Assembly (NCBI RefSeq): GCF_900618535.1
Contig: NZ_UYJA01000006.1
Span: 62,001-126,000 of the forward strand
Length of the DNA: 64,000 nt
Direction of reading: 5' to 3'
From: Pseudomonas bubulae
Lineage (GTDB): Bacteria; Pseudomonadota; Gammaproteobacteria; Pseudomonadales; Pseudomonadaceae
Positions 43,938 through 52,972 of the stretch are shown here, piece after piece; position 1 is the first letter of the stretch; the number at the start of each line of letters is the position of its first letter. A model generated the notes under the pieces. That model worked only from the letters and a program-made list of their open reading frames with translations. It had not been told where the DNA came from and did no database searches. The position numbers and the translations under genes are program-made.

Positions 43938-44698
43938 AAATTAAAACGTTCAGTTGCGCGTACTCGTCGTTTGTCCTCCTGATGCTGTCGCAGACTGGCA
44001 ACGTCAATGCCGCCATTGGTCTTGATCGAACCCGGGTCGTGTTTGATGGCAGCAAGGATGCCGCCAGCATGACCATCACCAACAACAACACCCAGTTGCC
44101 TTATCTGGCCCAGGGCTGGATCGAGGATGAGCAAGGCAACAAGATCACCTCGCCGCTGATCGTGTTGCCACCGGTCCAGCGCCTGGAGCCCGGTAAAAAA
44201 AGCCAGGTGAAAGTTCAGGCGTTGCCTGCGGTCAAGTCGCTGCCCCAAGACCGGGAGACCGTCTATTACTTCAATTTGCGCGAAATTCCGCCCCGTAGCG
44301 ACAAGGCCAACAGCCTGCAGATCGCCCTGCAGACCCGCATCAAGCTTTTTTATCGTCCGGCTTCGATAGTGCCGAGCCAGCAGGAACACTCTGACCCCTG
44401 GCAGAAACAACTGATCCTGACCCGTGAGGCCGATGACTTTCAAGTCAATAATCCTACCCCGTACTACATCACGCTGATCGATGCCCGCAGCAGCAAAGAG
44501 GGCAAAACCTCTCCCGGTTTTGAGCCGCTGATGGTGCCGCCAAAAGGCACGCTCAAGCTGGGCGTGAGTGCGGCGGCACTGGGTAGCAAACCCTGGCTGA
44601 CCTATGTAAATGATTACGGAGGCCGCCCGGCACTGGCGTTCAGTTGCACTGGCAACACCTGCAAGGTGGACGCGAATGTGTCTGCGGCCGATGACTAG
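43934..44698 (+). CDS. Periplasmic fimbrial chaperone
   Basis: PapD-type two-domain immunoglobulin-fold chaperone, 254 residues, which caps pilin subunits by donor-strand complementation. Signal peptide ends at GNVNA. The mature start IGLDRTRVVFDGSKDAASMT, the family motif YYFNLREIPPRSDKANSLQI and the RIKLFYRP strand (with the conserved Lys that anchors the subunit C-terminus) are present. Unlike many, the C-terminal domain has a Cys pair (FSCTGNTC). Confidence 0.95.
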   Translation: MKIKTFSCAYSSFVLLMLSQTGNVNAAIGLDRTRVVFDGSKDAASMTITNNNTQLPYLAQGWIEDEQGNKITSPLIVLPPVQRLEPGKKSQVKVQALPAVKSLPQDRETVYYFNLREIPPRSDKANSLQIALQTRIKLFYRPASIVPSQQEHSDPWQKQLILTREADDFQVNNPTPYYITLIDARSSKEGKTSPGFEPLMVPPKGTLKLGVSAAALGSKPWLTYVNDYGGRPALAFSCTGNTCKVDANVSAADD

Positions 44699-44720
44699 TG
44701 CGCGCCTCAGAAGAGGCGTC

Positions 44721-45293
44721 ATGAAACCTTGTACGGTGACGGCCCTGAGTGCCTTGTTGCTGACGCTGCATGCCGCTCAGGGCCAGGCCGAGATTCAAGG
44801 GATGAATGGAGTTCTGGATATTTCGGGCTCACTGATCAATTCCCCTTGCGTCCTGGACATGGCCTCGGCAGACCAGGCCGTGGACCTTGGAAATGTGCCC
44901 CGCAGCCAATTGATGCGCCCGGGCGATATGGCATCGCCCGTGGTTTTGCAGTTGCGCTTTGTCGATTGCATGCGCGCATCCGGCAGCCTCCTGAATGAGC
45001 GCACGGGCAATCTGGTGTGGAGTGCCTATCAGCCGGTGGTGTCCGTCGCTTTTCTGGCGCCTTCCGATAAGGATGATCCGCGTTTGGTCAAAGTTCAGGG
45101 TGTCACCGGCATGGGCCTGCGCCTGACCGATGCCCTTGGCCGGGATGTGCGTTTGGGCGCTCGTGGAGAGCCTTTGTTTCTGGCGCATGGCAGCGACACC
45201 CTGACGTGGCAGGTGCAACCCACGCGCACTGCCACAGCACTGAGCAATGGCGCGTTTCGGGCCCGGGTTGATTTCAGGCTTATTTATGAGTGA
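44721..45293 (+). CDS. Minor fimbrial subunit 2
   Basis: Pilin-like protein of 190 residues. Signal peptide (ALSALLLTLHAAQGQA), donor strand (MNGVLDISGSLINSPCVLDM), Cys pair (SPCVLD and VDCMRA) and C-terminal VDFRLIYE with the penultimate Tyr. Sequence style resembles the gene product at 40.9 kb, so the two may be duplicates. It could be a tip adaptor. I chose ATG 44721 with AGAGGCG upstream. Confidence 0.82.
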   Translation: MKPCTVTALSALLLTLHAAQGQAEIQGMNGVLDISGSLINSPCVLDMASADQAVDLGNVPRSQLMRPGDMASPVVLQLRFVDCMRASGSLLNERTGNLVWSAYQPVVSVAFLAPSDKDDPRLVKVQGVTGMGLRLTDALGRDVRLGARGEPLFLAHGSDTLTWQVQPTRTATALSNGAFRARVDFRLIYE

Positions 45294-45303
45294 GGGCGCA
45301 ACG

Positions 45304-45807
45304 ATGATCAGGTCGGTAACTTCGCGTTTTGCAATCACTTGCTATTGTCTGTGTCTGTCTCTTGGCCAGAGTGTTACGGCGCGTACCTCGGAGGTGGCCG
45401 TGAATGTGAGTGGGGTAATCCTTGCGCCTGCGCCTTGCATTGTTAATGGCAACAACACGCTCACTGTCCCTTTCGGCAGCAATCTGGTAGCTGCACAGAT
45501 CGATGGGGTCAATTATCGCAAGCAGGTGCCTTATACAGTGACGTGCGGGCCGCAGCCAACCAATGACATGACAATAGAGTTGCAGGGGGGTGGAGCCAGT
45601 TTTGATCGCGCGTTGTTGATGACCAGTAAAAGTAATCTCGGGATCAAGTTCCTGGTGGGGGGTGCAACCTGGTCCCTTAACAGTCCCGTTAATTTTACAT
45701 ACCCAACTTTGCCTCAAATGGAAGCGGTGCTGGTGGCAAAACCGGGTAGCACTCTTGCGGGAGGAGCTTTTTCGGCTTCCGCAACGATAGTCATATCACT
45801 GCGCTGA
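45304..45807 (+). CDS. Minor fimbrial subunit 3 (probable tip adaptor)
   Basis: Pilin-like protein of 167 residues with a signal peptide (ITCYCLCLSLGQSVTA) and a pattern typical of PapF/PapE-like adaptors: VNVSGVILAPAPCIVNGNNT, a second Cys in YTVTCGPQP, and the C-terminal SASATIVISLR. It overlaps or directly follows minor subunit 2 and precedes the adhesin, where the adaptor gene stands in pap-type operons. Confidence 0.82.
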   Translation: MIRSVTSRFAITCYCLCLSLGQSVTARTSEVAVNVSGVILAPAPCIVNGNNTLTVPFGSNLVAAQIDGVNYRKQVPYTVTCGPQPTNDMTIELQGGGASFDRALLMTSKSNLGIKFLVGGATWSLNSPVNFTYPTLPQMEAVLVAKPGSTLAGGAFSASATIVISLR

Positions 45808-46016
45808 GAAGTAAAGGCAGATGAGGCGCCGACAATAAACTGACGTGTTTGCACTGCGTATCATTGATCACCTTTGGTGTGGAAAATACTATAGTTGTTG
45901 ACTTGGACTCTTAACCTGATCTGGATGGATTTGTGGCGGTGTTTATATTTGCGCTGGATGCCCCCAAGACGCGTGTCGAGGTAAAACTACATACAGGATC
46001 AAAAGTCGTGAATATT

Positions 46017-46985
46017 ATGAGGTGTTTTGCTGGCGTATTTTTTTGGCTGTTTGCACAAGTTGCTTTTGCTGTTCATTGCCAAACGGATGACCGGGTCTGG
46101 AGGGATATGAGAGCAGAAACTCTTATTATCTACACTGACGTAAAACTGGATGCGGAAAATAGCAGGGTTACTATGAAAAGTGCTGTGCCGACCGTGTGCA
46201 GGCATAATTTCCCGGTGACGTTTCCTCTTAGTTATCGGGAGTGGATAGCTTCAACCTCTGATACGTTTAATCAGGCTCCAAAATTTTCTGCTTTCTCCTC
46301 CGGGATGATTGTTGGCGGGAACGAATACCCTTGGCCTTTGGGGCCTGGCAGGTACCTTGCCGAAGGCTCTAGAGGTGGACCTAACTATTTTTTCTGGCTT
46401 GGTATGTATCTCAAACTTTCTTCAAGTCCAGGCTTGAACATTAAAATTGACGCGGGTGATGTGATCGGTAACTTTCATTTTTTCAAGCTGTATAATTTCA
46501 CCCATGCTTCGTATGCGCCATTTTCGATGTACGTTCAAATCAGGGCACGCAACAGTTTGGACACAACACCACCTGTTCCAGCGGAGTGTGCTATCAATGA
46601 TAACAGGCCCGTTAATGTTGATTTTGGTTCTGTGGATCCCGCGGCCATCGGAATAAGTGCGAGCACTTCACTTGCCCGGAAAACGGTCGGCGTAAAATTT
46701 GTGTGTGACAGGGCTCTTCAAAGCGCCAGGCTTAAACTGGTGGCAACGCCTTCTATATTCAGTGCTGAAGGTTTTGTATCGGGCAAGCCTGATATAGCCA
46801 TCGCCATGATTCGTAAAAGTGATGATGCAATTATTTTACCGTCTTCCGGGCTCAGTTATTATGTCTATTTGATCAACGGTGAAACAACGGAGGAATATAC
46901 TTTTTCTCTTTTTCGTAAACGTGGCACTTTTCCACCTGCCGGCCCTTTTGCTGGGAGCGGTACTCTTGTGGTGGAGTTTCCTTGA
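46017..46985 (+). CDS. Putative two-domain tip adhesin
   Basis: Protein of 322 residues, with signal peptide ending AQVAFA. The N-terminal half (about 22-190) is a probable lectin domain that I do not recognise; the C-terminal half has pilin features (ECAINDNRPVNVDFGSVDPA, second Cys in KFVCDRAL, end GSGTLVVEFP). Two domains with a last-in-operon place point to the tip adhesin. A GTG at 46008 is an alternative start. Composition is AT-rich and the 209-bp gap before it may hold its own promoter. Confidence 0.75.
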   Translation: MRCFAGVFFWLFAQVAFAVHCQTDDRVWRDMRAETLIIYTDVKLDAENSRVTMKSAVPTVCRHNFPVTFPLSYREWIASTSDTFNQAPKFSAFSSGMIVGGNEYPWPLGPGRYLAEGSRGGPNYFFWLGMYLKLSSSPGLNIKIDAGDVIGNFHFFKLYNFTHASYAPFSMYVQIRARNSLDTTPPVPAECAINDNRPVNVDFGSVDPAAIGISASTSLARKTVGVKFVCDRALQSARLKLVATPSIFSAEGFVSGKPDIAIAMIRKSDDAIILPSSGLSYYVYLINGETTEEYTFSLFRKRGTFPPAGPFAGSGTLVVEFP

Positions 46986-47165
46986 CTCGCCAAGTAAGAG
47001 CCATCCCATCGGCTGCAAAATAAAAGCTGCAACAGCACAAGGGGGAAGGATTCTCCCTTATTGGCAATGAACGGCGTTTTTTCCTGGTTTCAGCCCTGCT
47101 GCGCTCATCGGCACTACAAGGATTCGCACACCCTGCAAGCCTTCCATATGGCCATTTGCCAAAGT

Positions 47166-47181
47166 TGGAAGGTTTCTTGCA
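47166..47181 (+). promoter_or_regulatory. Sigma-54 promoter of flhA-flhF-fleN-fliA
   Basis: TGGAAGGTTTCTTGCA has GG-N10-GC with TTGCA intact; two bases of the -24 block differ from TGGCACG. It lies 55 bp before flhA in the 250-bp gap after the fimbrial adhesin gene, so flhA keeps its own promoter despite the insertion. Confidence 0.7.
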
Positions 47182-47235
47182 GTGGCAGGCTCCACGGCGC
47201 ATATGGCGTCAAAAGTTTGCTAAAGGTTTGCCGCA

Positions 47236-49371
47236 ATGTCATTGGATCGCTCTCAGTTAATCAACACCGCTCGCAGCGGTCTGGCCGGCCTGGGTCAGGG
47301 ACAGTTGGGTGTGCCGCTGTTGTTGCTGGTGATGCTGGCAATGATGATGTTGCCGATCCCCGCCTTTTTGCTGGATGTGTTTTTTACCTTCAATATCGCG
47401 CTGTCCATCGTGGTGTTGCTGGTGTGCGTCTACGCCTTGCGGCCGCTGGATTTTGCCGTGTTCCCCACCATCCTGCTGGTGGCCACGCTGATGCGGCTGG
47501 CGCTCAACGTGGCCTCCACGCGGGTGGTGATGCTCCACGGTCAGGAAGGCCACGCCGCCGCGGGCAAGGTGATCCAGGCCTTCGGCGAGGTGGTGATCGG
47601 CGGCAACTACGTGGTGGGCATCGTGGTGTTTGCGATCCTGATGATCATCAACTTCGTGGTCGTGACCAAGGGCGCCGGGCGCATCTCGGAAGTGAGTGCG
47701 CGCTTCACCCTCGACGCCATGCCCGGCAAGCAGATGGCCATTGACGCCGACCTGAATGCCGGCCTTATCGACCAGAATCAGGCCAAGATGCGCCGTCAGG
47801 AAGTCGCCCAGGAAGCCGAGTTCTATGGCTCGATGGACGGTGCCAGCAAATTCGTGCGCGGTGATGCCATCGCCGGTCTGTTGATCCTGTTTATCAACCT
47901 GATCGGCGGCATGGCAGTTGGGATTTTCCAGCACGGCATGAGCTTCAGCGAAGCCGGCAAGGTGTACGCCTTGCTCACCATCGGTGACGGTTTGGTGGCG
48001 CAATTGCCGTCCCTGTTGCTGTCCACGGCTGCCGCGATCATGGTGACCCGTGCTTCGGGCTCCGAAGACATGGGCAAGCAGATCAACCGGCAGATGTTTA
48101 CCTCACCCAAGGCGCTGGCTGTCTCGGCAGGCATCATGGCCATCATGGGCATCGTGCCCGGCATGCCGCATTTCTCCTTCCTGAGCCTGGCTGCAGTCGC
48201 CGGTGGTGCGGCGTACCTGATGTGGAAAAAACAGAACGTGGTCAAGGTCCAGGCCCTGGCAGAGGTCAAGCGCCAGCAGGAGCTGCTGCCTTCTCCAGCC
48301 CGCGCCCAGGAAACCAAGGAGCTGGGCTGGGATGACGTTACCCCCATCGACATGATCGGGCTTGAGGTCGGTTATCGCCTGATCCCGTTGGTGGATCGCA
48401 ACCAGGGTGGCCAGTTACTGGCGCGGATCAAGGGGGTGCGCAAGAAGCTGTCCCAGGACCTGGGCTTTCTGATGCCCACCGTGCATATCCGTGACAATCT
48501 CGATCTGGCCCCCAGCGCCTATCGCCTGACCCTGATGGGAGTGATTCTGGCGGAGGCCGAAATCTATCCGGACCGCGAGATGGCGATCAATCCGGGGCAG
48601 GTATTTGGCACGCTTAACGGGATTACCACCAAAGACCCGGCCTTTGGTCTGGAAGCGGTGTGGATCGAGGTCAGCCAGCGCAGCCAGGCGCAGTCACTGG
48701 GCTATACCGTAGTGGACGCCAGTACCGTAGTGGCAACGCACCTTAACCAGATCCTGTACAAACACTCCCATGAGTTGATTGGCCATGAAGAAGTTCAGCA
48801 GTTGATGCAGCTGTTGGCCAAGTCCTCGCCCAAACTGGCCGAAGAACTGGTGCCGGGGGTGTTGAGCCTGTCGCAATTGCTCAAGGTGCTGCAGGCCTTG
48901 TTGGCCGAACAGGTGCCAGTGCGGGATATCCGCAGTATTGCCGAAGCCGTCGCCAACAATGCTCATAAGAGTCAAGATACTGCCGCTTTGGTTGCCGCCG
49001 TACGCGTGGGCTTGTCTCGTGCCATCGTGCAAAGCATTGTAGGCGTTGACTCCGAGCTGCCTGTTATCACCCTGGAGCCCAGGTTGGAACAAATATTGCT
49101 CAATAGTTTGCAGAAGGCCGGACAAGGCCAGGAAGAGGGCGTTTTGCTGGAGCCCAGCATGGCAGAGAAGCTCCAGCGCTCGTTGATCGACGCTGCTCAG
49201 CGTCAGGAGATGCAAGGCAATCCGGTCATCTTGTTGGTGGCAGGCCCGGTACGCGCGATGCTGTCGCGCTTTGGCCGTCTGGCGGTGCCCAACCTGCATG
49301 TACTGGCTTACCAGGAAATCCCTGACAACAAGCAGGTCACGATCGTTGCGACAGTAGGCCCTAACGGCTGA
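47236..49371 (+). CDS. flhA: Flagellar export gate protein FlhA
   Basis: Largest export gate component, 711 residues. About eight membrane helices occupy the first 330 residues, with the strongly conserved LRLALNVASTRVVMLHGQEG and GAGRISEVSARFTLDAMPGK stretches (the FHIPEP region), then a large cytoplasmic domain that binds chaperone-substrate complexes and FliJ. Start MSLDRSQLINTARSGLAG. First gene of the flhA-flhF-fleN-fliA group. Confidence 0.97.
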   Translation: MSLDRSQLINTARSGLAGLGQGQLGVPLLLLVMLAMMMLPIPAFLLDVFFTFNIALSIVVLLVCVYALRPLDFAVFPTILLVATLMRLALNVASTRVVMLHGQEGHAAAGKVIQAFGEVVIGGNYVVGIVVFAILMIINFVVVTKGAGRISEVSARFTLDAMPGKQMAIDADLNAGLIDQNQAKMRRQEVAQEAEFYGSMDGASKFVRGDAIAGLLILFINLIGGMAVGIFQHGMSFSEAGKVYALLTIGDGLVAQLPSLLLSTAAAIMVTRASGSEDMGKQINRQMFTSPKALAVSAGIMAIMGIVPGMPHFSFLSLAAVAGGAAYLMWKKQNVVKVQALAEVKRQQELLPSPARAQETKELGWDDVTPIDMIGLEVGYRLIPLVDRNQGGQLLARIKGVRKKLSQDLGFLMPTVHIRDNLDLAPSAYRLTLMGVILAEAEIYPDREMAINPGQVFGTLNGITTKDPAFGLEAVWIEVSQRSQAQSLGYTVVDASTVVATHLNQILYKHSHELIGHEEVQQLMQLLAKSSPKLAEELVPGVLSLSQLLKVLQALLAEQVPVRDIRSIAEAVANNAHKSQDTAALVAAVRVGLSRAIVQSIVGVDSELPVITLEPRLEQILLNSLQKAGQGQEEGVLLEPSMAEKLQRSLIDAAQRQEMQGNPVILLVAGPVRAMLSRFGRLAVPNLHVLAYQEIPDNKQVTIVATVGPNG

Positions 49372-49382
49372 GGGTTTGGTTT

Positions 49383-50699
49383 ATGCAAGTGAAGCGATTT
49401 TTCGCCGCCGATATGCGTCAGGCCATGAAGCTGATTCGTGATGAGTTGGGGGCTGACGCCGCCATTATTGGCAACCGCCGGATTGCCGGGGGCGTTGAGT
49501 TGACCGCGGCCCTGGACTACAAGCTGTCCGCGCTGGCACCCCGGGTGCCGAACATTGAGCTGGAAGAAGAGCTGCGCAAGACCCAGTCGCGGATTGTTTC
49601 GGCCCAGGCCGAGTTGAGCTTGCGCGGTGAAGGCGAGGCCGGCGATAACCGCCAGCTGTTTGCCGGTTTGCCGCTCACGGCTGCCGAGCCATTGATTGAG
49701 CCGACCCTGGAAGAACCGCCGCGCCCTGCGCCGGCGCCCGCGGCACCGACGATCGATCAGCGTGCATTCGACAATATGCGCCATGAACTCAACGGTTTGC
49801 GCGAGTTGCTGGAAGTGCAACTGGGCTCGCTGGCGTGGAGCCAGTTGCAGGACGCCAAGCCCGCGCAGGCCAACTTGTGGCGCCGTTTGCAGCGCATCGG
49901 TTTGTCCGGGCCGTTGTCCCGTGATCTGCTGGCGCAGGTGGCCGGAATCGAAGAGCCACGCCAGGCGTGGCGGATGTTGCTGGCGCACCTGGCGCGGATG
50001 ATTGCCACGCCGGAGCTGGAGCCGCTGGAAGAGGGTGGTGTAATCGCCATGGTGGGGCCCGCCGGGATGGGTAAAACCACCACCCTGGCCAAGCTGGCGG
50101 CCCGTTATGTGCTCAAGTACGGCGCGCAGAATATCGCCCTGGTGAGCATGGACAGTTTCCGTATTGGCGCCCAGGAACAACTCAAGACCCTGGGGCGCAT
50201 CTTGAATGTGCCGGTAACCCATGTTGCCCCCGGCCAGTCGCTGGGCCAGACCCTTGAACCGCTGGTGCGCAAGCGCGTGGTGCTGGTCGATACCGCGGGC
50301 CTGCAAGCCAGCGACCCGGCGTTGCGCCTGCAGCTCGAAAGCCTGGCGGGGCGCGGGATCAAGGCCAGGAATTATCTGGTGTTGGCCACTACCAGCCAGA
50401 AGCAGGTGCTGACGGCCGCTTACCTCAGTTACAAGCGTTGCGGGCTGGCCGGTTGCATCCTCACCAAACTGGATGAAACCGCGAGCCTGGGCGAAGTGTT
50501 GAGCCTGGCGATCAGTCACGAGCTGCCAGTGGCTTACCTCACCGACGGCCCGCGGATCCCGGACGATCTCCATCTGCCGCGGCGTCACCAACTGGTGAGC
50601 CGCGCAGTGAGTGTGCAAATGCAGGAAGAACCCAGCGAAGAGGCCATGGCCGATATGTTCGCTGATATCTACCACAGCCCACCCAAGCGGGTCGGCTGA
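49383..50699 (+). CDS. flhF: Flagellar polar-placement GTPase FlhF
   Basis: SRP-type GTPase that directs the flagellum to the cell pole; 438 residues. The basic N-terminus (MQVKRFFAADMRQAMKLIRD) leads into an N domain and the G domain with P loop GPAGMGKTTTLAKLAARY, VLVDTAGL and TKLDETASLG. A Pro/Ala-rich linker occupies about residues 105-125. It follows flhA by 11 bases; 119 bp separate it from fleN. Confidence 0.96.
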   Translation: MQVKRFFAADMRQAMKLIRDELGADAAIIGNRRIAGGVELTAALDYKLSALAPRVPNIELEEELRKTQSRIVSAQAELSLRGEGEAGDNRQLFAGLPLTAAEPLIEPTLEEPPRPAPAPAAPTIDQRAFDNMRHELNGLRELLEVQLGSLAWSQLQDAKPAQANLWRRLQRIGLSGPLSRDLLAQVAGIEEPRQAWRMLLAHLARMIATPELEPLEEGGVIAMVGPAGMGKTTTLAKLAARYVLKYGAQNIALVSMDSFRIGAQEQLKTLGRILNVPVTHVAPGQSLGQTLEPLVRKRVVLVDTAGLQASDPALRLQLESLAGRGIKARNYLVLATTSQKQVLTAAYLSYKRCGLAGCILTKLDETASLGEVLSLAISHELPVAYLTDGPRIPDDLHLPRRHQLVSRAVSVQMQEEPSEEAMADMFADIYHSPPKRVG

Positions 50700-50818
50700 G
50701 GTAGTCAAGATTACGTTGAAATGTACCTACATCGGCTGGTCTGAAGGTTTTGTTCCGCAGGGGAACGAGCAGCCAACGCATGTAGCCGCGTCTAAGTAAG
50801 ACAAGGTAAAGAAAGATC

Positions 50819-51646
50819 ATGGGCAGCATGCATCCCGTACAGGTGATCGCAGTGACCGGCGGCAAGGGTGGCGTCGGTAAAACTAACGTGTCAGTCAACT
50901 TGTCCATCGCATTGGCCGAGCTGGGCAGGCGCGTTCTGTTGATGGACGCGGACCTTGGGCTGGCGAACGTCGATGTTTTGCTGGGCTTGACCCCAAAATT
51001 CACCCTGGCCGATGTGGTCGAGGGGCGTTGCGAGCTGCGCGACGTATTGCTCCAGGGGCCCGGCGGGATCCGCATCGTGCCGGCGGCCTCGGGAACCCAG
51101 AGCATGGTGCACCTGAGCCCGGCGCAGCATGCCGGCCTGATCCAGGCCTTCAGCGACCTGGGCGACAACCTCGATGTGCTGGTGATCGACACCGCCGCCG
51201 GGATTGGCGAGTCGGTGGTCAGCTTTGTCCGCGCAGCCCAGGAAGTGCTGCTGGTGGTGTGCGACGAGCCGACCTCGATCACCGACGCCTATGCGTTGAT
51301 CAAGTTGCTCAACCGCGATTACGGCATGAACCGCTTCCGAGTGCTGGCCAATATGGCGCAAAGCCCGCAGGAAGGGCGCAATCTGTTCGCCAAGCTGACC
51401 AAGGTTACCGACCGTTTCCTCGATGTGGCCCTGCAATATGTGGGCGCCGTGCCTTACGACGAATGCGTGCGCAAGGCCGTGCAAAAACAGCGCGCCGTCT
51501 ACGAAGCGTTTCCGCGCTCCAAGTGCTCGCTGGCGTTCAAGGCCATCGCGCAAAAAGTTGACACCTGGCCGTTGCCAGCCAACCCGAGGGGGCATCTTGA
51601 GTTCTTTGTCGAACGCCTGGTGCAGCAGGCAGGGGGGCGCTTTTAA
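50819..51646 (+). CDS. fleN: Flagellar number regulator FleN (FlhG)
   Basis: MinD/ParA-type ATPase, 275 residues, that limits flagellar number by antagonising FleQ and opposes FlhF. The deviant Walker A motif KGGKGGVGKT-type appears as TGGKGGVGKTNVSVNLS, with switch II region VIDTAAGIGE and a C-terminal amphipathic tail for membrane binding. The stop overlaps the fliA ATG (TAATG). Confidence 0.96.
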   Translation: MGSMHPVQVIAVTGGKGGVGKTNVSVNLSIALAELGRRVLLMDADLGLANVDVLLGLTPKFTLADVVEGRCELRDVLLQGPGGIRIVPAASGTQSMVHLSPAQHAGLIQAFSDLGDNLDVLVIDTAAGIGESVVSFVRAAQEVLLVVCDEPTSITDAYALIKLLNRDYGMNRFRVLANMAQSPQEGRNLFAKLTKVTDRFLDVALQYVGAVPYDECVRKAVQKQRAVYEAFPRSKCSLAFKAIAQKVDTWPLPANPRGHLEFFVERLVQQAGGRF

Positions 51647-52386
51647 TGACGGCCAGCGGTTACCGCATGTACAGCAAGTCATCCCGTGACAGCCAGTGCG
51701 AGCTGATCGAGCGCTACGCGCCCCTGGTCAAGCGCATTGCCTACCACCTGCTGGCGCGTTTGCCGGCCAGCGTGCAGGTGGATGACCTGATCCAGGCCGG
51801 GATGATCGGCCTGCTCGAAGTCTCGGGCAAATACGACGCCAGCAAGGGCGCGAGTTTCGAGACCTATGCCGGCATCCGTATCCGTGGCGCGATGCTCGAT
51901 GAAGTGCGCAAGGGCGACTGGGCACCGCGTTCGGTACACCGCAATACCCGCATGGTCAGTGACGCCATTCGGGTAATTGAAGCAAAAACCGGTTGTGACG
52001 CTAAAGATCATGAAGTTGCGGCCGAACTCCAGTTAAGCCTTGATGATTATTACGCCATCTTGAATGACACCCTGGGCAGCCGCCTGTTCAGTTTCGACGA
52101 TCTGTTGCAGGACGGCGAACACGAAGGGTTGCATGAAGATGGCGCGAGTGCCCACACGGAGCCGTCGCGCGACCTTGAAGATGAACGCTTTCAGGCCGCG
52201 CTGGCCGATGCGATCGCCCATTTGCCCGAGCGTGAACGGTTGGTGCTGGCGCTGTACTACGACGAAGAACTGAACCTCAAGGAAATCGGCGAAGTGCTGG
52301 GGGTCAGCGAGTCCCGGGTCAGCCAGCTGCACAGCCAGTGCGCGGCACGCTTGCGGGCTCGCCTGGGGCAGTGGCGCGCGCACTAG
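51646..52386 (+). CDS. fliA: Flagellar sigma factor FliA (sigma-28)
   Basis: RNA polymerase sigma factor for late genes such as fliC; 246 residues. Regions 2 (YAPLVKRIAYHLLARLPASV, DLIQAGMIGLLE), 3 (DHEVAAELQLSLDDYY) and 4 (LPERERLVLALYYDEELNLK and EIGEVLGVSESRVSQLHSQC) are intact. A FliA-type promoter lies before fliC in this window; its anti-sigma FlgM is encoded elsewhere. Confidence 0.97.
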   Translation: MTASGYRMYSKSSRDSQCELIERYAPLVKRIAYHLLARLPASVQVDDLIQAGMIGLLEVSGKYDASKGASFETYAGIRIRGAMLDEVRKGDWAPRSVHRNTRMVSDAIRVIEAKTGCDAKDHEVAAELQLSLDDYYAILNDTLGSRLFSFDDLLQDGEHEGLHEDGASAHTEPSRDLEDERFQAALADAIAHLPERERLVLALYYDEELNLKEIGEVLGVSESRVSQLHSQCAARLRARLGQWRAH

Positions 52387-52398
52387 GGCCCTTGATAC

Positions 52399-52487
52399 CT
52401 GTGGGAGCGGGCTTGCCCGCGATGGGATCGACACGGTGAATCAGACAGACCGCGTCGACCCCATCGCGGGCAAGCCCGCTCCCACAG
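52399..52487. repeat. REP pair between fliA and cheY
   Basis: Arms CTGTGGGAGCGGGCTTGCCC and onward (52399-52432) and their complement (ending at 52487) extend over about 34 bases each, including ATGGG and GTCGAC-like extensions. It begins 13 bp after the fliA stop and is the longest REP pair here, so it likely separates the fliA and che transcripts. Confidence 0.9.
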
Positions 52488-52580
52488 TCGATTAGGCGTG
52501 TTTGAAAACGAATTGATTGAATGGCGTGCCCTGCACATGGGTGCGTTAAAGACTGCTTGGAGGTCGAATTGGACAAGAAC

Positions 52581-52952
52581 ATGAAAATCCTCATCGTTGA
52601 TGACTTTTCAACGATGCGGCGGATCATTAAAAACCTGTTGCGTGACCTGGGGTTCACCAACACGGTCGAGGCGGACGACGGCACCACCGCGTTACCGATC
52701 CTCAACCTGGGGCACATCGACTTTCTGGTGACGGACTGGAACATGCCGGGCATGACCGGCATCGAGTTGCTGCGCCATGTGCGTGCCGACGAAAAACTCA
52801 AGCACTTGCCGGTGCTGATGGTGACCGCCGAGGCCAAGCGCGAGCAGATTATCGAAGCGGCCCAGGCCGGTGTTAATGGATATGTAGTCAAGCCGTTCAC
52901 CGCTATCGCACTCAAAGACAAAATCGAAAAGATCTTTGAACGCATCGGTTGA
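52581..52952 (+). CDS. cheY: Chemotaxis response regulator CheY
   Basis: Single receiver domain of 124 residues that binds FliM when phosphorylated. The phospho-acceptor Asp is in LVTDWNMPGMTG, with the acidic pair in ILIVDDFSTMRR, Thr in VLMVTAEAK and Lys in YVVKPFT. The start MKILIVDD is the classic one, but GGAGG lies five bases before an in-frame TTG at 52569, so translation may start there and add four residues. First gene of the che operon. Confidence 0.96.
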   Translation: MKILIVDDFSTMRRIIKNLLRDLGFTNTVEADDGTTALPILNLGHIDFLVTDWNMPGMTGIELLRHVRADEKLKHLPVLMVTAEAKREQIIEAAQAGVNGYVVKPFTAIALKDKIEKIFERIG

Positions 52953-52972
52953 GCGGTTGCCTTGGGGGCACT

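Noticed and set aside
50611..50799. Small open frame across the flhF-fleN gap
   Set aside because: It mostly overlaps flhF in another frame, has no family match and no good ribosome site.
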